64,000 nucleotides of DNA from Rhodeus uyekii (taxonomy: Eukaryota; Chordata; Actinopteri; Cypriniformes; Acheilognathidae), in assembly GCA_037043235.1 (NCBI GenBank), contig JAWRVZ010000102.1, forward strand, positions 887,501 through 951,500. Direction: 5' to 3'. Positions 12,451 through 23,600 of this stretch are shown here, piece after piece. The notes beneath the pieces were generated by a model. The model made no database searches. It was not told where the DNA came from and worked only from the letters and a program-made list of their open reading frames with translations. The position numbers were made by a program, and so were the translations under genes. Within the stretch, counting starts at the first letter, position 1. Each line of letters starts with the position of its first letter.

Positions 12451-13799
12451 AGAACTACTGGGTCTTGACCGAGATACCATGACCTTGCTAAAGTTCAGCA
12501 CATACACGCACACACAAACTCTGCCCAGGGTCACCTTCCTATGATACAGCAGTGATATGCTGATTAGTTCTCAGGAATACATGGAAGCTTGATGTGGATT
12601 TATATCCTGATCCAGATCGAGACGTGCACACGGTGTCTGAAAGGACAGAAACATCATCATTATCCCCAAATAGTTGTTTTTTTCAGACCCTGAGGATCAA
12701 TACAAGCTTTTAGGCTGTTTTTGGGAGGATTGCTCATTTCTGGATTCGGTGAGTCACATCTGACGATGGTCTACAAAGAACAGCCTGGTCTCTTGATGTA
12801 AGTCAGTACATACTGTACATTTAAAACACGAATGTGTCTTTGTACCTGCAATGTTTGCAGTGTTCAAATCTCTTCTTTCGTATCTCAGATGTTGGTGGAT
12901 CATGTGAGGTTGATATATCGGTGCTTGAAGTTGAAGGCTCTTTGGATTGTTTCTCTATCTCTTCCGCTCTCTTTTATTTTGTATCGTCTCTTGGGACTAA
13001 GCTGAATTTCGTCAACCATGGAAATACTTTTGGAACTTGAGGGACAGTTATGTAATGTGATTAGACTGGATCTAGACTAGTCCTACAAGCACATGACTGT
13101 GTCAGTCAATATGGTCCAAGTGGATCATCACAGCAGATCTTCTGGCTGCTGTTTAGATGCCTGGACAAACGGCAAGAACTTTTGCTTGGAGATAGAGGAA
13201 CTTCTGTAGAACTTACTGATGATCAAACCTCTGTATCTATCACCACCTGCTCAAATCGGACTGTGCTACGAGCCACTCTCTCTTTGTTTACTTTCATTTG
13301 CCTCAAAGATTCATATTTAGACCTGCCATATATCAAGGATTTTTTTTTTTTACTTGAAGGATGAAGTTGGTTATGAGTGCTTTGATCAAATAATGCCCAT
13401 ATCGTTCAGTCTTAGATTCTCACTCCTCTTTTGAGGATTATTTACAGAGGTTATGTATAAATTATGCTCTGACATTTCCAGTATCATAAAATATTCACCC
13501 AGGGTCCAAAATCAACCTTTCACCATACCTGCCAATTTGAGTAAATTGAAAAAATGTACAGACCGCATTTATGTTTTTCTGGCTATTAATTAATATTTGC
13601 GGTTTTAGAAGATTGTTTTTGTCCCTTTGGAAAAGGAATTAATGCTACCTTTTTTTAGCATACTTGTAAGAGCACAGATTGTTAGTTCAGTGAGCACTGA
13701 GTTCAGCCTTTGTTGATGTGTCATAAAAACATGGACTTATAATTTTGTTTTGGTATTGGTAATGTAAAGAATATATAGTTCATAAAGTTTTATTTATTT
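12451..13799 (+). other. Probable 3' UTR of the B4GALT2-like gene
   Basis: The sequence after the B4GALT2 stop has no frame of coding quality. It is less AT-rich than the following repeats and is followed by AT-rich repeat sequence with an AATAAA at 13933. Assignment as UTR is inference from position. Confidence 0.4.
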
Positions 13800-14013
13800 A
13801 TTAATTAAAGAAATTAATACTTTATTTCAGTGTTATACAATAAGTTCACCAAAAGGGACAAAGTATTTCAAATCAATTAAATGTTGTTTTTTTTTGCTTT
13901 TGTTTTTTATCTTTTAACTGTATTTTTAATCCAATAAATGCAGCCTTGGTGAGAATAAGAGACTTTTATCAAAACCAAAAAATGTTACTGACCCCAAACT
14001 TTTGAACGATAAC
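13800..14013 (+). repeat. AT-rich cyprinid interspersed repeat copy
   Basis: Contains 'caataaatgcagccttggtg', 'aataagagacttttatc' and the end signature 'gaccccaaacttttgaacga'. It supplies an AATAAA (13933-13938) that could act as a polyadenylation signal for B4GALT2. Confidence 0.65.
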
Positions 14014-15257
14014 TTTGTGTCAAACATGGAATTCGGAAGGACAAAAAACATCATCCATAAAATCAAAAAGGAACAAAAGTCACTGTATCATTCGTCATTG
14101 TCGTTTTTCACTCACAACTGGCATATGGTGGATGTTAATTTTGGACCTCTTCTGAAAAGATCTGAACTGAATTGAGATGCTTTTCTTTATGATACTTTGC
14201 AAGCCTCTTAACGTTATTTTACAGTTCCTCATTCCTTCTTCCCCTTTTATTTTACTGCCTGAAAACACCAAGCTGATGCCTTCAGATGTTTTATGAGGGG
14301 TAAATGTGAGGGGAGTTCAAGCTATTTTTCTCTCTTATCGGCTTTCCTGCGCAGTGTGTGGACATTCTTTTGTGCTATCAACGATTCTTTTCAGCCCAGC
14401 ACAGAGTAAGTCATTAATGAGAGCCCATGCAGCCATTCTCCCTGACCTTTTTAAAATACACATTTCTTCTTCTTTTCTCCTCATGCCTTTCAGTTTAGCC
14501 TCACCAGCCTATTTAATTTCTGTGTGTGCATTTGTGTTGTCTTAACTGCTGACCCAAGCAGTCACTGTGTCACTAGCATTGATTTCTTCCTTAAGGATTT
14601 CATCATCTCTGTCTCATGGGTACTGCTACCTGTCAGTTAAAAGGGCATCACTTCTGCCATGCTGTATTTGTACATTCACCATCAAGTGAAACAACTGCTA
14701 ATACTTACCTGACACAATTTTGCCTTAAGCTCTTTGATTTTTCCTGTATTAGTAGCATTAAAGATTATATCCATAGTTTAATTTAAAGAAAGATGCCCTC
14801 TCTGTGCACATAGTCGCGTATATATAGACTTATTCATTGATTCTATTCAGTAATAGTTACTCTAGCTCTGTGACCTGCATTTTAAATGCTCAGAACAGTC
14901 TTGAATCCTGAAACTGTCAACTCGAATGAGATTTCTAGCCAATATCCGTATTAAAAATACATTATGCTCATCCCAAAATGTCTTGGCAAATGAAAAGGAA
15001 TCGGTTTCAGTCGGAGCGAGATGAGATTATTTGTTTTTTGAGTTATCAAGGCACGTATTAAATTGAAGGAGAATTTTTTTTTTTGCTGGGTGTTTGTCAT
15101 TTACATTATCTTAATAGTTTCAAAAATGAAAAGAAAATGTTTGTAATAGGTATGGATTTATGCTACCATAACTAATTTATTTCACAAGTTAAATTGTTCA
15201 GTTACAGGTACCTGCTTACCCCATATATGTATGGATATATATATATATATATATATG

Positions 15258-15478
15258 AAAATATTTCTAAAATCAGCATGATTTCTAATATAAAATGGCT
15301 ACAAAATATTTTACTTTTTCATCACAGAAATAAATTACATTAACAGATTCAAATTAAAAAAAATATTTTAAACTAGTAATATTTCACAATATTACCATTT
15401 TACTGTATTTTAGTAAAAAATAAATACAGACTTGGTGAGAAAAAAAAAGATTTATTTGTATCAAAATATTTATAAAAA
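15258..15478 (+). repeat. AT-rich cyprinid interspersed repeat copy (degraded)
   Basis: Contains 'cacagaaataaattacatt', 'aatatttcacaatattacc' and 'aataaatacagacttggtga', in the same order as the other copies in the window. Confidence 0.6.
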
Positions 15479-15754
15479 ATATGAGTGCACCTTTAAGGGC
15501 TTCTTGTGACCAAGTAAAGAATGTATAGAATGTATTGGTTCTTATTACTAAAGATTATGAAAAATGCATTTTCTTTTAATTAGTCTGGTGATACAATCAC
15601 TTAATTTGATCTTAATTCATTATTTTTTTGCCCCAGCGGCACATAACCTGCATCAAAGTCTACAATGTAGATATATTCTTTAGTCTTTTGAATGGAATTT
15701 GATAATATTAGAGAGTTTCATTGCCATTTATAAAAGTTGCCTATATACATACAG

Positions 15755-15757
<3 letters not shown>

Positions 15758-15818
<61 letters not shown>

Positions 15819-15820
15819 GT
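15758..15820. repeat. (TG)n(TA)n compound microsatellite
   Basis: About 14 TG units followed by an interrupted run of TA units. Read directly from the sequence. Confidence 0.9.
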
Positions 15821-17505
15821 ATGATCAGCTTATTGTTCCATCCAAGTGTCTCCTATTTCTTGTGCTAACAAATGCAAGTGAAGCTCGCACAACTCGCATT
15901 ACCAACCTTGCGAAGCACAAACGCTGTCCTTGAGATCAGGATTCTATATATTCACCGCTTCAACTACTCTTACTTCGTAGTTTGAGAAATCACACCAGTG
16001 CCACAATGAATGCGCTTTTTATTTTGATGCCACTTTTATCTCACCCTTGGGTCAGCAAACCCTCCCATCCTGAGAACTTGCGCACACACACATACTTGCA
16101 CGTAATTTTCACCCTCTCTGCTTCATCACCCCTTGTGCCCTCAAGTCATTCTCCGGAAAGAACTCCATCTGTGCTCGATGCCTGTTTAATTGAGAGGGAC
16201 AGAAGTGGGCAAGTATTCCACACCTTCACAATGACTTGCGTAAGAAACTACTGACGGCCTCAGTCTTCACGCCTGGGGCACATTTTTAAAGACTTGCTGT
16301 GTCTATCAAGGTTTTTTGTACATTGAATGTCAAAAATACTATATCTTATATAGAATGCATTATGTCATATCAAACATACTTTTTGTATACGATCAATAAA
16401 TCTGACGCTACAAGAATTGAATGGTGGGTTACTGTTTTTTTTTTTTTTAGGTGGAACGAATGTTGAGTGCCATGTTAATGTTGTTTGTGTGTGCAAAATA
16501 CAAAATATGGAGTGTATAAGTCTGTTATAAGGCAAAATTGATTTGAACAAAGTAATAAATCTCATATTTACACCTGATTATTTTAACACCCACTTTTTAC
16601 CAGCACAAGCCCAAATCACTGCTCAGGGACATGGTAGTTTATTGGAAAGGGAACATCATATCTCTAAACTGCCAACCATGTGGAGGAAACTCAATAATGT
16701 GTTCCTCAAAAAGTTTTTTTGGGGACAGATGTTGCAATAAACTAGAATATATAGCATCCTCATCTTCAAACATCCTCCAAATTTATATATGGGATAAATA
16801 AGACAAGACACATAGATCACATGTGGTTTATTAAAATTTTGTGTACATTCTGTGTCGTTACTGCAAATACAGGCCTCGAAAAAAGAACCAATACTCCCAC
16901 AGCTTTTAATGAAGTGTAAGAACAGAAATAAGGCAAAAATGAACCCGTTTTATTTATACGATTCATTTATGATAGGTTAGTTTGTTTGTATTTCATACTA
17001 CATTAGCTGTTTCCATGCCTGCATGGCAGAAAATGTAAGTCTTGAAATCTGAACATACTTTGGTTTTCATGCATTTGAAGCAGAAAATGATACAAACAAT
17101 CATATTAAAAAATACCAGTCACAAAGATGAGCACAAGATCATCGCATATGTAGGTGCAATTGTGCTGTATTGTAGATACTAAAAGAGATATAAACAATGT
17201 AATATGATAACTGTACTATTTTTAACCATGACAAAGTGGTGTCTCAAAACTAAGTTCTATTATCTGGTTCATTAGGGAATATCCCTTAGTAAGCCAAACC
17301 AATATTATACCCGCTCAATTTACATTAACAATGGACAATGTTAAAGGGTAACATGTTAAAAAGTAAGAATAATAATAGACTGCTGTTCAATCATTTAAAC
17401 CCCCTTGACACTTTCATCAGAAAGTGTGGTTTAGATGTCTGCTGAGCTTTTGTCATCCATTGTATAAATGATGATGACAGATGACCCCGTTTTTGACCTC
17501 TTTCC

Positions 17506-17687
17506 TCAGTTTAGTCTGTCGTCAGGCTGGCAGTTGTGGACATGGGAACACGTTGCCAGACGGTTGCCCTCCCAATAACCTGCATCCTGACCATCATGAC
17601 ATCGACATTTAGTACAGGAGTCGACCCACACTGACTCACCTCCAGGGATCACTTGGGTCCTAGAGGCATTCACGTAACAGTTGGGCC
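17506..17687 (-). CDS. VWC-domain protein, terminal coding exon 3
   Basis: Acceptor gctccag, then the split Gly and PNCYVNASRTQVIPGG, ESVWVDSCTKCRCHDGQ, DAGYWEGNRLATCSHV and HNCQPDDRLN, stop at 17506-17508. The G-P-N-C-[YF] opening and C-x2-C-x-C-H motif match the C-terminal module of VWC2/VWC2L. It contains one N-glycosylation sequon (NAS). Confidence 0.88.
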
Positions 17688-20600
17688 CTGGAGCCACAAA
17701 GAGAGAGAGGATTAATGAGGCCCATTATCTGCACATAAAGGTCAAGTATTACATTTAACAAAAAGACAGTTATATAAAAGCCATTCATAGGTTGATTGCT
17801 CAACAACAAAAAAAGTGTAAACACTGTAGTGTTACTAAAGCATTGTTTTGACCTTGACCAGCCGACGCCACAACACTAATTCAACCAATTATGTGAGTTT
17901 CGGGACGGTAAACAGTATCAGATCTGGAGTTGAGGGACCCAAAACAGTATTTTAAGGCCACCCACATAAGAGACACATGTAGACACATGCTATGCTCTGC
18001 TTTAATTATGAAAAAGTTTCAAACTGAACTTTTATTAATAGAAACTGAGTGTAAATATATTTAAATAACCACAATCAATTTTGTGAATTCAGCAGTTTCA
18101 AGAACTGTTTGACAACAGGTTCCTCTAGCCCTCTAATTGATGTAGTATGTCAATATAAGATCTGGACTTAAAATTTGACCTTTTGATGGAAATAAATGTG
18201 ATATTACTTCCATCAAGAGGTGCGTAATTTTTTGGACAAGATCTTGTATTGTCAATGCAAGAGTCAAGCACTCTGTAAAGTCACTTTCAGCACATCCCAA
18301 AGACATTCAATGAATTTATTTCTGGACCCAGAGGTGCTAATTCATAGAGTCATGGAAATTATTTTTCATGCTCCCTCCCAACCATTCTTTCAGAATTTGA
18401 GCTTGATGAATCTTGGCATTGTCATCCTGGAATATGGTCATGATGTGTCTTCCGACATAGTTGTTTAAGGCAGTGGTCCCCAACCCCAGGTCCGCGGATG
18501 AAATAGTACCGGGCCACGGATCGGATCGCGGACTGCTCCGTGAGCAGCTGCAAGCGGCTGTGGCACTGTAGCTTTGGCGGTGAGGTGTGTTTCGCTTCCC
18601 CGTCAGAAGTTTAGCGGAGTATCGCCCCCCCCCCCCCCCCCCCCCCCCGCCAACAATCGAGCATTGTGCACCCACCCATCCCCACCACCGCCCGGTAAAA
18701 TTAGCAAACGTTTTCCGGTCTGCAGCGCAAAAAAGGTTGGGGACCACTGGTTTAAGGAATGAAAAGCTACACACTCCATCAGTTAGAGTTAGAAGAACTG
18801 TTGCCAAACATGTATCTCGATAGAAACATAATAATCACTGCAATAAGGATCCAGTCAGTGTACAGTGGAACCCACTTATCTCGAGCTCGGTTAACTCGCC
18901 AACCCTATTATGTCAACGTTTTTGAAGTGGAACCACCAAATTCCGTCTTACAGATGCTATCTTGGAAGAGGAGGTGCAGGAGTTCGCCATCACTGTCCAG
19001 GAATTCCCAGATTACATTGACATCGACAAAAACGTTGTTACTGATAGAAGCTTAGAAGCATTTGTTTTCAAGAAGACTGTTAAAGGCAAAAAGCAACAAA
19101 GCATTTTAGACTTTAAAGAAACCATAGTAACCACGTGTACAATACTTTTCAGAACTGTGTCAGAGCGAAATGACTGTGTATGAGCGAATGTGTTTATGTG
19201 TGTAGTGACTGTGTTTATGCTGTGAGCGAAATTGTGTTTGCAATGTTGGAGAATATAATTTAAGGTTTGTATCGAGAATTGAAGGTGTTTTATATTGTAT
19301 ACTGGTAAATCTCTGCTGTTAGTTGGTGCACATATACCTTTTGTTGTTAGCAAACATATACAGTGTATGTATATTTTTATAACATGCCGATCGCTTCATC
19401 AAACAAATCAGTTATATCGATCATTGGTTAACTCTCTGCGCTTTTTTGCAACCCCCTAGGCTGTCGACATAACCGGGTTCTGGTTATAACCTGGTGTATA
19501 TCCTGTGTTTTTAGCATTACAATTAAGTTATAAATATTACTTTACTATATTAATTTAAATAATTTAAATCATCCTGCAGCCCCCTGTTTGAAAACCACTA
19601 TACTTGGGTCTTATCATGCAACTGCTAAGGTGGTTCTGAGCCATTAATTATTGTGTTGTTATAAGGTGTTCATGGTGTTGCCTGTTCTCCAATTGTTACT
19701 TTCTGATCCATGTCAGAAAAGCCCCTCAAGTCTTGTTATTTCTGGATTTTATTTTCTCTCCTGTTTTATCATTTGAATTGCAAAATCTAAATCTAATTTG
19801 AGAATGCTTAGAAAAGTACCAGATCACCTCTCCATAAAAGGCCAGACAACTGGGGATTGTTCATATCTGTGGCATAAAGTATGCTAGACAAGTTATGTCC
19901 AATGAATTTAAACACTTAAAGTCAAGGGTTTTTGCAAAACCTCAGCAAGCGCCACTAATTAGGAAGACTTCAAGTGTAGATAATGGCACAAAGTTTCTTT
20001 TTTTATTGAGTGTTTAATGTTTAAGATAAGGGTTTTTAATTTTATTTAACTTTAGATTAACTTAAAACTTAATTTAACATTTTCCACCACTGAGGCAATT
20101 TTTATCAACAAAAATGCAACATCATTTGAGGAACTGGCCATTTATCACATTGGTGAAGTACATGCTTTGATTTATGTCTGTTGTTTTGGCTGCCTACATG
20201 CCTGTCTTATCTTTAGTCTCTGTAAACACTATAATTGCCTTCATACTTCACAGTGTACAGAGAAAACAGTACGGTGGAAGCTAAACTCATAAGGAGCGTT
20301 ATCTTATTTCAGGTGCTGAAACTGGTCTAGCAAAAGGCCCAGCATCTGAACCTTCTCATCTGTTACTGGATGAATTATATGAAGATATTACATACAGCAT
20401 CATTACCAAAGACCAAACACAATTGCGTCCTCCATGTATTTGTGGAGGCTATGAAAATGTCAAACTGCATTAGCAGAGTCTGAGGCAATTGCATGGGTTT
20501 AATCAGGCTTACAGAAAAGGCAATACAGTATTTTCTTTTTATATTCTAAAACAAACTTCCAGAAATATAATATATTCACATGTCAAACACTGTTAAATAT

Positions 20601-23600
20601 ATAGAAATATATTTTTAAAGGAACATAAAGCTTAAAATTTGATCTTTTTGTTACATGTGTAAATATGTGTACATATATTCATGAAAATCGTCTCAGGTTA
20701 CGTACGTAACCATAGTTCCCTAAGAGGGAACGAGACACTGCGTCGAGACGCGATTGGGAACCTTTCAGTTTATATGTCTCTTGAAGCACAATCAAACTCA
20801 GGTGCGGGAGTGTACGTCGCCGTGATGACGTCATCACGTCATGACCCGGGAGTATAAAGGCACGTCACGACCCGGAAGCGGGTTAGCTTTGAACAGTGTC
20901 TGAACAGGCCGGCATGCCTAGGAGCTGAGGCTGCAAGACGCAGTGTCTCGTTCCCTCTTAGGGAACTATGGTTACGTACGTAACCTGAGACGTTCCCTGT
21001 CAAGGGAACTCGCACTGCGTCGAGACGCGATTGGGAACGAGGAATACCCACGCCGCCTCAGCGTACGGGGTATGCCAAGCGAAACGTAGCTCACTACGAT
21101 AACGCCAATGATCCCAAGGCGGGGTTTAGGTCTAACTGGTAGAACCTAATGAAGGTATGCGGTGAGGACCAGCCAGCCGCATCACAAATGTCCGCGAGGG
21201 AAGCCCCTGCGAAAAAGGTTTTCGAGGCAGCCATGCTCCGAGTAGAATGAGCTCGGACAGACAGTGGACACTGCTGTCCTGCCAGCTCATAAGCTAGAGA
21301 AATAGACTCTGAAATCCATCTGCTCATAGTAGGCTTAGAAGCAGGGGAGCCTCTGGGGGCCCCAAAACAGACAAAGATTTGGTCTGACCTACGCCACGTA
21401 GCAGTTCTGTGGACGTAGGCGTCCAGTGCTCGCACTGGACAAACCCTGTTCTTTAACTCCTGGTCATGATCAGTGAATGGAGGAGGACAGAGAGCCTGTA
21501 GCACTATATGGCGCATAGGACTAGACAGCACTTTAGGTACATAACCCGGCTTGGGATAGAGGAAAGCTTTAGCCAAGCCGGGCGCAAACTCTAAACATGA
21601 AGGGGCCACGGAGAGGGCCTGCATGTCACCAATCCTCTTGAGGGAAGAAATGGCGAGAAGAAAGAGAGTTTTAAGAGTAAGGTGCTTGTCTGAAATCTCA
21701 TCCAGCGGTTCGAAGGGAGCCTGGGACAAGGCCTGGAGCACCAGGGACAGGTCCCAAGGAGGCACCCTTGAACGTACTACAGGCCTCAGCCTCTGAGTGC
21801 CACGTAGGAAACGAACTATGAGGGGGTCCCTGCCCAAAGAGGCACCACTCAAAGGTACGTGGTAAGCAGCTATGGCAGCCACGTAAACCTTTAGTGTGGA
21901 GGGGGACAGCCCTGCTGCGAACCTTTCTTGCAGGAACTCCAGCACGGTGCCAACCTGGCAGGTAACTGGGTTCAGCTGCTTTTCGCAACACCAAGAAGTG
22001 AAAATCTTCCACTTCTGAGCGTACAGTTTCCTCGTGGACGGGGCTCTGGAGTGGAGAATGGTCTCTACAACCTCGGCTGAGAGACCAGACTCTATGAGCT
22101 GGGCCCCCTCAGGGGCCAGACCCACAGTTTCCACAGTTCTGGGTGAGGATGGAAAATCCTCCCCTGAGCCTGGGACAGGAGGTCCCTCCTGACCGGAATC
22201 TCCCACGGAGTGCCGTCTAGGAGGGACACCAGGTCCGAAAACCACACCCTGCCCGGCCAGCGCGGGGCAACTAGAGTGAGACGGACCTTCTCCCGGCGAA
22301 CCTTCTCCAGAACCCCTGGGAGCAGAGCTACGGGGGGAAAGGCATACAGGGGTAGATTTGGCCACCCTTGCCTCATGGCGTCCAGGCCGAGAGGCGCTGG
22401 AAGATAAAGGGAGAACCAGAGTGGGCAGTGAGTCGTCTCTCGAGACGCAAACAGATCCACTTGAGCCTGGCCGAATCTCTCCCAAATCTGCTCCACCACC
22501 TGAGTGTGGAGTCGCCATTCCCCGGGCCTCGGCCCCTGCCTCGACAGGAAGTCTGCCCCCAGGTTCTGGGCCCCCGGGATATATACCGCTCGAAGAGAGA
22601 GCAGTTCCCTCTGGGCCCAGAGGAGGATCCTGATCGCCAACTTGGAAAGTCGACGAGACCGGAGACCTCCCTGGTGATTTATGTAGGAGACCACCGACGT
22701 ATTGTCGGTCCGTACTACTACATGACGGCCTCTGAGGTCGGGGAGAAACGCCCGTAGCGCCATCCGGACAGCCATCATCTCCAAGGCGTTGATATGCCAG
22801 GAGAGGTGGTGCCCGTCCCATAGACCCCTGGCCGAGCGGTCCCTCAGGACCGCCCCCCAGCCCGCGCGGGACGCATCTGTCGACAGCATGACGCGGTGAC
22901 AGATAGCTCCCAGTGCGAGCTTCTGGGACAAAAACCAGTTCTGCTTCCACGGATGCAAGGCTCGAAGGCAGCGCCTTGACACCTTGATCAGACGGAAGGG
23001 GTTGCCCCTCGGGGAAAACCCTCTGGTCTTCAGCCACCACTGCAGGGGTCTCATGTGGAGCAGGCCGAGTGGGATAACACTGGACGCTGCCGCCATGAGC
23101 CCCAGCACTCTCTGGAAGTGCTTGACAGTGAGCAGCTGGCCTAGCTTGATATCCTGGACTAAGGACAGAACGGCGGCAATGCGCACGGGGGATAGCCGTG
23201 CAGACATTGACGCCGAGTCCCAAACAACGCCTAGGAAGGTTGTCCTCTGCACAGGAGAGAGGATACTCTTCTTGGCATTGAGTCTCAGCCCCAGCTCCTT
23301 CATATGCGCGAGTACGACATCTCGATGCCGGACCGCTAATTCTTGTGTCTGAGCCAAAATCAACCAATCGTCGATGTAGTTCAGTACACGGATACCAGTG
23401 GACCGCAGCGGGGCGAGCGCTGCGTCCATGCATTTGGTGAAGGTGCGAGGGGATAGCGCTAGGCCGAATGGAAGTACTCGGTATTGGTAAGCCTTGCCCC
23501 CAAAGGCGAACCTGAGAAACTTCCGATGTTGAGGAAGGATGGAGATATGGAAATATGCGTCTTTGAGATCTATCGTCACAAACCAATCCTCGGACTTGAT

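Larger units (their letters stand above)
14014..17505. other. Intergenic region between convergent B4GALT2-like and VWC-protein genes
   Basis: Contains (TA)n at 15233-15256, another copy of the AT-rich repeat, and a (TG)n(TA)n microsatellite at 15758-15820. The minus-strand 3' UTR of the VWC gene must begin below 17506, and its end is not determined. ORFs at 14306-14545, 15982-16254 and 16365-16565 show no recognisable protein. Confidence 0.5.

Noticed and set aside
18337..18807. 156-residue minus-strand ORF with a poly-Gly stretch
   Set aside because: It crosses the boundaries of a hAT MITE and a Tc1 relic; the Gly run is just the C24 homopolymer read on the opposite strand.
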